Source: Marinifilum breve
GTDB taxonomy: Bacteria; Bacteroidota; Bacteroidia; Bacteroidales; Marinifilaceae
DNA length: 64,000 nucleotides
Assembly (NCBI RefSeq): GCF_003202155.1
Contig: NZ_QFLI01000002.1
Location: 1-64,000 of the forward strand
Direction of reading: 5' to 3'
A program made the position numbers and the translations under genes. The notes below the pieces were generated by a model that was given only the letters and a program-made list of their open reading frames with translations, ran no database searches and was not told the origin of the DNA. Shown here piece by piece: positions 17,313-24,742 of the stretch. Positions within the stretch are counted from its first letter, which is position 1, and each line of letters begins with the position of its first letter.

Positions 17313-18412
17313 AACATCTTTTTGACCCATATAAAATGGGTGCCATTGAGTTAAAAAACCGTTTTCTCATGGCTCCTATGACACGATCACGCAGCACTCA
17401 ACCAGGAGATGTGCCAAATTCTTTAATGGCAGAATATTATGGACAAAGGAGTTCCGCCGGATTAATTATTACTGAGGCTACACAAGTGTCCTTGCAAGGT
17501 AAAGGTTATGCCCAAACACCGGGCATATATACCAAAGAGCAAGTGGAAGGATGGAAGCTGATAACGGAAGAAGTACACAAAAATGGGGGCAAAATATTCT
17601 TGCAACTATGGCATGTTGGCAGGGTATCCAGTTCAAAGGTAAATGGTTTACAGCCAATTGCTCCTTCAGCTCGTACTGCGATGGATACCAGCGTTTATAT
17701 TTTCGACGGGACATCTAATGGAGATGCCACATTTGTGCCTGTAGAAAAGCCAAGAGCAATGACCTATAAAGATATTGATCAGGTGATTGAAGAGTTTGCC
17801 ACTGCTGCTATTAATGCCAATGAAGCGGATTTTGATGGTGTAGAAATTCATGGGGCTAACGGCTATTTAATAGATCAGTTCTTACGTAGCAATTCAAACC
17901 AAAGAATAGATGAATACGGTATTACCACAACCAATCGTATTCGTTTTCTAATAAGAGTAACTCAAGCTGTAATCCAAAAAGTAGGAAAAGAAAAAGTGGG
18001 TGTTCGATTATCACCTTTTATCAAATTTAAAGACATGGATGATCCTAAAATTTTGGATACCATAATGCTTGCTTGTCAGGAATTGGATAAAATTGGAGTT
18101 GCCTACATCCATTTATGTGAAGCTGATTGGGATGATGCTCCTGAAATTCCTACTGAATTTAGAATAAAGCTTAGAGAGGTTTTCAGTAATACCATTATTG
18201 CAACAGGTAATAAAACTCCGGAGGAAGGAGAAATGCTTTTGAAAGCAAATTTGGTTGACTTGATTGGCTTTGGACGTAAATTTCTGACCAATCCGGATTA
18301 TCCTGAAAGGGTAAAGCAGAATGCACTACTTAATGAAATTTCTGACGGTCATACATTGTTTGGAGGTGGCGATGCCAGAGGTTATACAGATTACCCATAT
18401 ATGAAAGGTTGA
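17303..18412 (+). CDS. Old Yellow Enzyme family alkene reductase
   Basis: 369 residues, the usual length. The FMN barrel starts at LFDPYKMGAIELKNRFLMAP with MTRSRS. The conserved QLWHVGR and the substrate-binding DGVEIHGANGYLIDQFLRS (His/Asn pair and catalytic Tyr) are present, as is VGVRLSPF. The C-terminal part has IGFGRKFLTNPDYPERVK. OYE proteins reduce activated C=C bonds of enals, quinones and nitro compounds with NAD(P)H. It overlaps the nitroreductase by 10 bases. Confidence 0.93.
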   Translation: MEIKHLFDPYKMGAIELKNRFLMAPMTRSRSTQPGDVPNSLMAEYYGQRSSAGLIITEATQVSLQGKGYAQTPGIYTKEQVEGWKLITEEVHKNGGKIFLQLWHVGRVSSSKVNGLQPIAPSARTAMDTSVYIFDGTSNGDATFVPVEKPRAMTYKDIDQVIEEFATAAINANEADFDGVEIHGANGYLIDQFLRSNSNQRIDEYGITTTNRIRFLIRVTQAVIQKVGKEKVGVRLSPFIKFKDMDDPKILDTIMLACQELDKIGVAYIHLCEADWDDAPEIPTEFRIKLREVFSNTIIATGNKTPEEGEMLLKANLVDLIGFGRKFLTNPDYPERVKQNALLNEISDGHTLFGGGDARGYTDYPYMKG

Positions 18413-18414
18413 AA

Positions 18415-19449
18415 ATGAAAGCAATCGGATTTAAAAAATCATTGCCTATCAGTGAAGCAGACAGTCTTATTGAGTTGGATTTGGTACAGCCCATTCCCAC
18501 TGCTAATGATATACTAGTTAAGATTGAAGCCATATCAGTAAATCCTGTTGATTATAAAGTTCGACAGAATACAAATCTACTGCAGCCTCATGATCAGCCT
18601 AAAATATTGGGATGGGATGCTGCAGGAACGGTTGTGGCTGTGGGTGACAAAGTGGATCACTTTAAGTTGGGCGACAGGGTGTTTTATGCAGGAGATATTA
18701 CGCGACAAGGAAGTTATGCGGAATTTCAGTTGGTCGATGAAAACCTTGTAGGTCATTTACCGGAAAGTATTCCGTTTTTAGAGGCTGCTGCAATGCCAAT
18801 GACTTCACTTACTGCGTGGGAAGCTCTGTTTGAAAAAATGAAATTGGACCAAGAGGATACATGCTCAAAATCAATTTTGATTATTGGAGGGGCTGGCGGA
18901 GTTGGTTCGGTTGCCATTCAGTTGGTAAAGCAAATGACGGGATTACATCTTATTACTACTGCATCCAGGTTAGAATCAAAGAAGTGGTGTAAGAATATGG
19001 GGGCAGATCTTGTAGTGGATCACAGGAACTTGGTTGGGGAGATGCAACAGGCCGGCCATGAACATGTTGATTTTATATTGAACTGTGTGAACACGGACGA
19101 CTATTGGGAAATCATGTCCAAATTGATTAGACCAGAGGGGCATATCTGTTGTATCGCAGAAAGTAAGTGGGCATTAGACTTGAATATGATCCGAATGAAA
19201 AGTGTTACACTTTCGTGGGAATATGTATTTACAAAAGCAATATATATAACAGAAGGACAGAGTGTTCAGCGAAATATCTTAAACCAGCTTGCTGGCCTTA
19301 TGGAAAGTAAAAAAATCAAATCAACATTGAATTGCGTTTATAAAAAATTCTGTGTGGAAACTTTGAAGGAAGTACATAGAAAAATAGAATCCGGCAGTTC
19401 CATCGGAAAAACAGTGATAGATTTTATAAATATAAATTCCTGTACATGA
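18415..19449 (+). CDS. Zinc-free MDR / quinone oxidoreductase-type dehydrogenase
   Basis: 344 residues; the ATG at 18415 is better than a TTG at 18409 that overlaps the previous stop. It has MDR family features: ISVNPVDYKVRQ, GWDAAGTVVAVGDKV, GDRVFYAGD and the NADPH-binding ILIIGGAGGVGSVAIQLVKQ near 160. The catalytic zinc ligands of classical alcohol dehydrogenases are not apparent, so this is the quinone/enal reductase type (zinc-binding alcohol dehydrogenase-like subfamily, TIGR02817 pattern). It fits with OYE in removal of reactive carbonyls. Confidence 0.85.
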   Translation: MKAIGFKKSLPISEADSLIELDLVQPIPTANDILVKIEAISVNPVDYKVRQNTNLLQPHDQPKILGWDAAGTVVAVGDKVDHFKLGDRVFYAGDITRQGSYAEFQLVDENLVGHLPESIPFLEAAAMPMTSLTAWEALFEKMKLDQEDTCSKSILIIGGAGGVGSVAIQLVKQMTGLHLITTASRLESKKWCKNMGADLVVDHRNLVGEMQQAGHEHVDFILNCVNTDDYWEIMSKLIRPEGHICCIAESKWALDLNMIRMKSVTLSWEYVFTKAIYITEGQSVQRNILNQLAGLMESKKIKSTLNCVYKKFCVETLKEVHRKIESGSSIGKTVIDFININSCT

Positions 19450-19844
19450 AAGCTAAATATCTCATCACCTTCATAATGATAGCTGTCATTAACCTTTTAT
19501 GGGGTATTGATGCTAAAACAAATGAATTAACAACTCAAAAAAACTCAAAACAGATGGAAACTATTACACTGGTTGCTAGCATAACTACTAAAAAAGGAAG
19601 TGAAGTCCAAATGCTTGAATTGTTAAAACAATTAGTTGTAAAAAGTAGAAAAGAAAAAGGATGTATTCGGTATGATTTGCATCTCAGTGTGGAAAAGTCC
19701 AATGTGTTTGTTATGTATGAAATCTGGAAAAGTCAAGAGGCTTTGAATAAACATATGCAAACTGTCCATTTTATCGGATATAAAGAGAATTCAAAGGAAA
19801 TACTTGAATCCCTGGATGTATTGAAGCTAAAAAAACTGGATTAA
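19446..19844 (+). CDS. Antibiotic biosynthesis monooxygenase (ABM) domain protein with signal sequence
   Basis: 132 residues; an N-terminal hydrophobic segment (MKAKYLITFIMIAVINLLWG) is probably a signal peptide. The ABM dimeric alpha-beta barrel follows: ITLVASITTKKGSEVQMLEL, SRKEKGCIRYDLHLSVEKSN, YEIWKSQEALNKHMQTVHF. ABM proteins include quinol monooxygenases such as YgiN. It overlaps the MDR gene by 4 bases and is the last gene of the operon and the last clear chromosomal gene before the mobile element. Confidence 0.8.
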   Translation: MKAKYLITFIMIAVINLLWGIDAKTNELTTQKNSKQMETITLVASITTKKGSEVQMLELLKQLVVKSRKEKGCIRYDLHLSVEKSNVFVMYEIWKSQEALNKHMQTVHFIGYKENSKEILESLDVLKLKKLD

Positions 19845-20062
19845 GAAAAACTAAGGAGCAATTAAGAAAGTTAATATTAGCGATGTGCTTAACGTTTTGC
19901 TAACAGCGGCAGTTATTATTTTGATTTTAAGTTTAAAATAATAAATATGATCCAGACAATATCCGTTGGGAGAAATGGTTGATAAATCAATTTTAAGTTA
20001 GTTTATCTTAACTATCACTCTGAAGACAATTCTTAGATCAATAAACTTAAACTTGTGATTCT

Positions 20063-20935
20063 ATGAATGAGATATACGTGCAAATGAGTCAAAATTTGGA
20101 GAAAAAACTCATGACTTTAAAAGATACGAATGAGGATGTACTTTTTGTCATTGAGAAAGCCATTGGTCTCTGTACTTTAGTTTTGCATAAAATGAAGGAG
20201 TTGGTCTCAGAAAAAGACTTTACAGATAAAGCTAGTGAAATTCATTTCTTTAAACATATCAAACCAAGAGTATATGCTAAGCTTGTTTTTTATTTGAAAC
20301 TTTTAAAAATAGAAACTCATAGGCCCTTATTTCCACAAGAAAATCAGATTCATTATTTGGTATCGATAATGAAAGATCTTGAAAAGATATATGTTGAGTA
20401 CACAGAACTATACCATTATTACCGTCTTAATCATACTCATCTGGATGAAAAGTATTTTTTACGAAATAGCATGTATGTAAGGTTAGATTCGGAACATGTT
20501 CATCATTTATTGGATCGTAAGTTTTCAACTGCTCAGGATTATATTATTGCTTTGTTTATAGCACACAGGCATCTTATCACTTATATAGGTGATGAAATAA
20601 AGAATATTGAAGGGGATATTCGAGATAGTAGAGGTTTTGAGATAACACATCTTAAATCCTGTAACTTTAAATGGACAGATAGCAAAGTTGCCATGGTGGA
20701 GCTGATATATGCCTTACATAGCTCCAGGTCAATCAACGAAGGTAGGTTTGGAATCAAAGAAATGGCAAGGCTTTTTGAAAATATATTTGATATCGAATTA
20801 GGAGATGTATATCGAATTTTCCTGGAGGTCAGAAGTCGAAAAATAGAACGAACAAAATATATTGATTATTTGAAAGATTCTTTAATAAGAAAAATGGATA
20901 GCACAGATAATCGCGACCTTGAAATGAATAATTAA
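20063..20935 (+). CDS. rteC: RteC-like regulator of conjugative element excision
   Basis: 290 residues. It resembles RteC of CTnDOT-type elements, with an N-terminal helical part and a C-terminal region FKWTDSKVAMVELIYALHSS then GRFGIKEMARLFENIFDIEL and RSRKIERTKYIDYLKDSL. RteC activates the excision operon in CTnDOT. The neighbouring two-component genes rteA/rteB are not seen here. It is the first ICE gene; the 218-base gap upstream of it (19845-20062) probably holds the left boundary, but I could not find an att site. Confidence 0.85.
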   Translation: MNEIYVQMSQNLEKKLMTLKDTNEDVLFVIEKAIGLCTLVLHKMKELVSEKDFTDKASEIHFFKHIKPRVYAKLVFYLKLLKIETHRPLFPQENQIHYLVSIMKDLEKIYVEYTELYHYYRLNHTHLDEKYFLRNSMYVRLDSEHVHHLLDRKFSTAQDYIIALFIAHRHLITYIGDEIKNIEGDIRDSRGFEITHLKSCNFKWTDSKVAMVELIYALHSSRSINEGRFGIKEMARLFENIFDIELGDVYRIFLEVRSRKIERTKYIDYLKDSLIRKMDSTDNRDLEMNN

Positions 20936-20992
20936 ATGCCTATGATTATATAATTATTAGTTAGATACATAGTTTTACAACTTCTATTCTTG

Positions 20993-21108
20993 TACCAGAA
21001 AATCGTCAAATTTTAAACACCACAGGAATATAAATATGTCACGCAATACTTTTGCGTGAGCTGTACTTATTTGTGGTGTAGGTGTTTGACGATACCTCTG
21101 GTATGAAT
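20993..21108. repeat. Long imperfect inverted repeat with inner hairpin
   Basis: Left arm about 20993-21026 (ACCAGAAAATCGTCAAAT... CACCAC) and right arm about 21074-21108 (GTGGTGTAGGTGTTTGACGA...TCTGGT) are imperfectly complementary over about 35 bases. In the loop is a perfect small hairpin, TCACGCA 21039-21045 and TGCGTGA 21053-21059. Position: after rteC. It could be a terminator, a regulator site or a recombination site. The inner TACTTTTGC resembles the CTnDOT core GTAnnTTTGC by one mismatch, but that is not enough to call it att. Confidence 0.5.
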
Positions 21109-21154
21109 AATGCTACGGTTCACGCTTTTTATTTTTATATTTTATCAAAACTTC

Positions 21155-21424
21155 ATGTCTGAAATATGCTTTAATGAAAAAAGCATAAAATATGCTGATT
21201 TAATTGTACCAATGGTAGGCTGTCCATTAGGAGAAACTGCTAGTGATTGTCCGTTTATAAAATTTTGGAATTGTTATACTTTCGAAGAGCGAATTGGCTT
21301 ATTGGAAAGACTGACTGAAAAAGATCTCACTTCCCTTAGATTACATCATCGAAAATGCGTAAGGCATCGCCAAAACGTTTTGCCAATAGATACAAAACAG
21401 TCTGATTTAGATGCTCTAATTTAA
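21155..21424 (+). CDS. Small conserved mobile-element protein, unknown
   Basis: 89 residues from the ATG at 21155; a start at 21110 would add a hydrophobic stretch of 15 residues. It contains PMVGCPLGETASDCPFIKFW and TSLRLHHRKCVRHRQ, with several Cys and His that could bind metal. Proteins of this look sit next to RteC in Bacteroidota elements. Function unknown. Confidence 0.55.
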   Translation: MSEICFNEKSIKYADLIVPMVGCPLGETASDCPFIKFWNCYTFEERIGLLERLTEKDLTSLRLHHRKCVRHRQNVLPIDTKQSDLDALI

Positions 21425-21523
21425 GCAGAAAATATCCCCACTTGGGTGATACTTGTGAACATCAATTAAGACAGATGTGCATTTTTGGAATACTTTAAAA
21501 TGTTTCATCAAAAACTATATCTT

Positions 21524-21799
21524 ATGTCAGCTGAAATTGTAACCACCGATGATTTACGAGAATTTAAGATTGAATTAATTCAAGAGATTAAAAAAATCCT
21601 GAAAGAGAATCATGCTCCTCAGGTCAAGAAATGGCTCAAATCCAATGATGTTAGAGATATGTTGGATGTATCCTCAAGTACTTTGCAGAACCTGCGAGAC
21701 AAGGGAACGTTACCTTTTACTAAAATTGGAGGTGTCATGTTTTACAATTATGAGGATGTAAAGAAGATGCTTGCAAATAACTTAATGGGGATTGATTAG
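21524..21799 (+). CDS. Helix-turn-helix (excisionase-like) DNA-binding protein
   Basis: 91 residues from the ATG at 21524 (ATG 21500 and TTG 21485 are also possible). N-terminal coiled segment (FKIELIQEIKKILKEN), then a winged HTH_17 domain: KKWLKSNDVRDMLDVSSSTL with QNLRDKGTLPFTKIGG and YNYEDVKKML. Such proteins act as excisionases or transcription regulators in CTnDOT-like elements. It is followed by overlapping replication/mobilisation genes. Confidence 0.75.
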   Translation: MSAEIVTTDDLREFKIELIQEIKKILKENHAPQVKKWLKSNDVRDMLDVSSSTLQNLRDKGTLPFTKIGGVMFYNYEDVKKMLANNLMGID

Positions 21800-21809
21800 A
21801 TATCTTTTA

Positions 21810-22262
21810 ATGAATTATATCAAGCACCTGAATGGTTTTTTCAAGCGTTTAGAGCTGGATGAAAGGATGACAGCTTACCATATCAGTCTGTATATGTCTT
21901 GCTTCAGACTTTGGAATATCAACCGATTCAAAAATCCCTTTCCTATATGTCGCTTTGAAATGATGAGAAATTCCAGAATAGGGTCAGTCAATACCTATGC
22001 ACGTTGTATCAAACAATTGCACGAATGGGGATACGTTAAATATTCACCGGCAGCCAATATGCATAGTGGAAGTACGATCTGCTGTATTAGATTTGATATT
22101 GCAAAGGATACTACAGGTGATACTTCATCTGATACACTTTTAATAAACATTACAAACGAACATAAAGAGAGAAAACAAGAGGTATCCTCCAAAGAAATTT
22201 TGAAAAATTCAAAAAACAGACTACATGCCAAAACCAATAAAGATTATTCCGAACCCCTATAA
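21810..22262 (+). CDS. Winged-helix mobile-element protein
   Basis: 150 residues from the ATG at 21810. NINRFKNPFPICRFEMMRNS, SVNTYARCIKQLHEWGYVKY and SGSTICCIRF form a winged-helix-like pattern seen in Bacteroidota mobile-element proteins next to a DnaC-like ATPase. The C-terminal tail is Lys/Ser-rich. Its 3' end overlaps the ATPase gene by 38 bases. A role in replication or regulation of the element is inferred from context only. Confidence 0.55.
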   Translation: MNYIKHLNGFFKRLELDERMTAYHISLYMSCFRLWNINRFKNPFPICRFEMMRNSRIGSVNTYARCIKQLHEWGYVKYSPAANMHSGSTICCIRFDIAKDTTGDTSSDTLLINITNEHKERKQEVSSKEILKNSKNRLHAKTNKDYSEPL

Positions 22263-22911
22263 AGAGCTAGCTGATCTGAAGGATGGCGTTTACAACTTTA
22301 ATTTTCCAACCTGTTTGAAATGGTTGGAAAATCAGGGTAAAAGAGCCTTTGGATCCCATTTTAAAATCTTCAAGGAGGATCATGATTTGATTTTAAAACT
22401 ATTGGTTTATGCCATAGAAGATGAGAAAACATGTTTGGGAAAAAGCATTAAACTTCACAAAGGTATTTTACTCACTGGACCCATTGGTTGTGGAAAAACT
22501 TCCCTCATGAAACTGGTTAATTACTTTTTTCAACCATTAAAGCAATATCCAATTAAATCCTCCAGGGAAATCAGTTTTGAATTTGAGAAAGAAGGTCATA
22601 AAGTAATACAACGTTATGGCAATGGATTTGTCCACAGCATGGGTGGAAGACTTCGATCAGGTATCATCTGCTTTGATGATTTGGGAGTAGAACAATCTCA
22701 GAAATACTATGGCAATGAGTGTAATGTGATGGCAGAAATTCTCCTGAGCCGTTATGATCTTTTTATCCAAAGGAAAATACTAACTCATGCCACAACCAAT
22801 TTGTCTGCTTCAGAGTTGGAATCCATGTATGGCAACCGTGTACGCAGCAGGTTAAGGGAAATGTTTAACCTGGTAGCATTTGATAAAAATGCAAGGGATA
22901 AAAGAATCTAA
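22225..22911 (+). CDS. P-loop ATPase, DnaC/helicase-loader-like
   Basis: 228 residues. Walker A GILLTGPIGCGKTSLMKL near 88, Walker B SGIICFDDLGVEQ near 150, sensor-1-like THATTNLS near 195 and an arginine-finger-like NRVRSRLREMFNLV at the end. The pattern is that of AAA+ DnaC/IstB-type ATPases. It could load the replicative helicase onto the excised element. It overlaps the upstream gene, and a terminator hairpin follows. Confidence 0.8.
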   Translation: MPKPIKIIPNPYKELADLKDGVYNFNFPTCLKWLENQGKRAFGSHFKIFKEDHDLILKLLVYAIEDEKTCLGKSIKLHKGILLTGPIGCGKTSLMKLVNYFFQPLKQYPIKSSREISFEFEKEGHKVIQRYGNGFVHSMGGRLRSGIICFDDLGVEQSQKYYGNECNVMAEILLSRYDLFIQRKILTHATTNLSASELESMYGNRVRSRLREMFNLVAFDKNARDKRI

Positions 22912-22926
22912 AGTTACTCTTCCTAT

Positions 22927-22961
22927 GTAAAGGCATTTCTTTAATGGAAAAGCCTTTTTAC
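22927..22961 (+). terminator. Terminator after the ATPase gene
   Basis: GTAAAGGC at 22927-22934 pairs with GCCTTTTTAC at 22952-22961 (small bulge), with T5 within the right arm. Confidence 0.6.
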
Positions 22962-23333
22962 ATCCCTCACAAAAGTAGCCTTTCACTTCGTTTCAGTGCT
23001 ACACTTGCCTTTTGCCCACCTTTCATTAAAATTTAAAAGTTTTAAGCTTTTTAAAGCTCACAGAGCATTTAAGTTTACCTCCCGGGCAGACACATTCAGA
23101 GTTGCCATCAAAGTTCACAATGCACCAGGTATTTTCCCATCACATTGATAGAAGCTTTTTCTTTGCTCTGGAAGAGTCTTTTCCTCCACACTGCAAAAAC
23201 ATCTTCTTCGCCAAGCTGCGAAAATGTACTTGCTTTTCCCAGCTCCTGAATTTATTTAATAAACTCATATGGTTTTATAACAACTTTTTAATCCAAAAGC
23301 AACCCAAAATAAGGGAAAATAAAGCCTAAATTA

Positions 23334-23441
23334 GACAGGAGAAAGATAAACTACAAGGCCAAGCGAGTAGCCGTAGTAATCTGTAAGCTTACTTTAAAAA
23401 TTTGAAGATTGGCTAGCCTTGTATTTAATTCTTCTCCTGTC
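23334..23441. other. Structured non-coding element (nested stem)
   Basis: Three nested complementary blocks: GACAGGAGAA 23334-23343 with TTCTCCTGTC 23432-23441; ACAAGGC 23353-23359 with GCCTTGT 23416-23422; TAGCC 23368-23372 with GGCTA 23411-23415. It lies in the 834-base gap between the DnaC-like gene and the tra operon. Candidate roles are an element-encoded RNA, a leader control structure or an origin. The rest of 22962-23745 shows no convincing gene. Confidence 0.5.
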
Positions 23442-23745
23442 CCTAGAGTGGCTTTCTTTTCTTTTTTTGAGGCTTTTTTCTTCTCTTTTAAATTAATAAA
23501 TATTTCTATCTAATGAACCCATTTGGTTTGACTTCCAAGCTGAGAAATGGTCAAAATTGAAGCTGATTATGTCAGTTCAACCAGTCTGCTTTTTTGTAGT
23601 TATTCATCTTCAACTTATCAATAAAAAACACCCAAGTTGTGAACTACTTGTGAAATCTGCTTGATCCAAATTGTGAGCTTTGATTCATCAAATCCTTATA
23701 CAGGGACTTGAAAACAGAACAATTAAGAACTAAAAAACACTACTC

Positions 23746-24105
23746 ATGTTTGGACTGGAAAAAATAGCCTGGACGGAATTCTCAGGCCTGTTAGTTGTCC
23801 TTCTTTTAATTTGGTATTTGACGCTTTTGTTTACCGCATGGTGGAAAGAAAAGCTAAAACCAGATAAAGATCTGTTCGAACAGGCGCAACATGATGATTT
23901 TTCATCTCATCAAGTAGCTCCTTTGAAAGTGTCAGAAAAAGATTTCTCCTCAAAACTGATAGAAGGAATTACAGGAGAGAAAATATCACTTCAATCTTTA
24001 TTCTATGAAGAAACAGGCATGGATGAAGGATATGAACTGGACTACTTCCTTGGAGGGCATGAGGCCACACTCTTTTCCATTTTAAGCCAGGTTCAATGCG
24101 AATAA
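23746..24105 (+). CDS. Small membrane protein at head of tra operon
   Basis: 119 residues with one transmembrane helix (about 14-32, FSGLLVVLLLIWYLTLLF) and an acidic soluble tail. I do not recognise the family. It lies 23 bases upstream of traE and so is likely the first gene of the conjugation operon, at the place of TraC/TraD-type genes in CTnDOT. Confidence 0.6.
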   Translation: MFGLEKIAWTEFSGLLVVLLLIWYLTLLFTAWWKEKLKPDKDLFEQAQHDDFSSHQVAPLKVSEKDFSSKLIEGITGEKISLQSLFYEETGMDEGYELDYFLGGHEATLFSILSQVQCE

Positions 24106-24128
24106 TAACCTTTTAATACAAATACTTC

Positions 24129-24443
24129 ATGAAACAAATTAATCGAAAATTTTTTCAAAGGCTTGGTGCATTAATGTTCCTTGCTTATCTGTCTGTAAGT
24201 TATGCGCTGGCTCAAAGCTCTTCAGGAATTGACCAGGCAACAACGGAAATCAATTCTTATGTGGATCCTGTCTCCAATTTGATCATTGCCATCGGAGCAG
24301 TAGTGGGACTCATCGGTGGAGTTCGGGTTTACATCAAATGGCAGAGTGGAGACCAGGATACCCAAAAAGCCATCATGGGATGGTTTGGAGCCTGTCTGTT
24401 TCTCATTTTGGTGGGCGTAGTTATCAAAGCATTTTTTGCCTGA
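24129..24443 (+). CDS. traE: Conjugative transfer protein TraE (DUF4134, VirB2-like)
   Basis: 104 residues with a signal peptide ending near SYALAQ, then two membrane helices (PVSNLIIAIGAVVGLIGGVR, GWFGACLFLILVGVVIKAFF) around the loop VYIKWQSGDQDTQKAI. This is the DUF4134/TraE pattern, thought to be the pilin-like VirB2 equivalent. Its TGA overlaps the next ATG (ATGA). Confidence 0.88.
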   Translation: MKQINRKFFQRLGALMFLAYLSVSYALAQSSSGIDQATTEINSYVDPVSNLIIAIGAVVGLIGGVRVYIKWQSGDQDTQKAIMGWFGACLFLILVGVVIKAFFA

Positions 24444-24739
24444 TGGATACCTATACCATTCAAAAAATTGACACCAGCCTCTATGTAAAAGGATTTTCAG
24501 GAAGCCTGGTTTACCTGACCCTGTATGCTGTAATCGGATCATTCATTCTCTTTGTCATCCTTTACATTTTGGCTGGTGTCTTTACGGCTCTTCTCATTTG
24601 CTGTCCATGTTTTTTTACAATGTTATACCGATTGAATCGAATTCAAAAAAAATACGGACATCAGGGCTGGTCCAAAAAACGACATGCCCGCAAATTACCA
24701 CACTTCATCCTTGTTAAAAGAAGAATCTGTCAAATCTAA
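24443..24739 (+). CDS. traF: Conjugative transfer protein TraF (DUF4133, VirB3-like)
   Basis: 98 residues from the ATG at 24443, overlapping traE. It has YVKGFSGSLVYLTLYAVIGS, two closely spaced membrane helices, and a basic end (YRLNRIQKKYGHQGWSKKRH), matching DUF4133/TraF, the VirB3 equivalent next to the VirB4 ATPase. A longer out-of-place upstream start at 24338 lies inside traE and is not likely. Confidence 0.82.
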   Translation: MDTYTIQKIDTSLYVKGFSGSLVYLTLYAVIGSFILFVILYILAGVFTALLICCPCFFTMLYRLNRIQKKYGHQGWSKKRHARKLPHFILVKRRICQI

Positions 24740-24742
24740 GTC

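Noticed and set aside
23102-23329. 75-residue open frame in the gap before the tra operon
   Set aside because: No recognisable motif, no upstream ribosome site, and composition like the non-coding flank.
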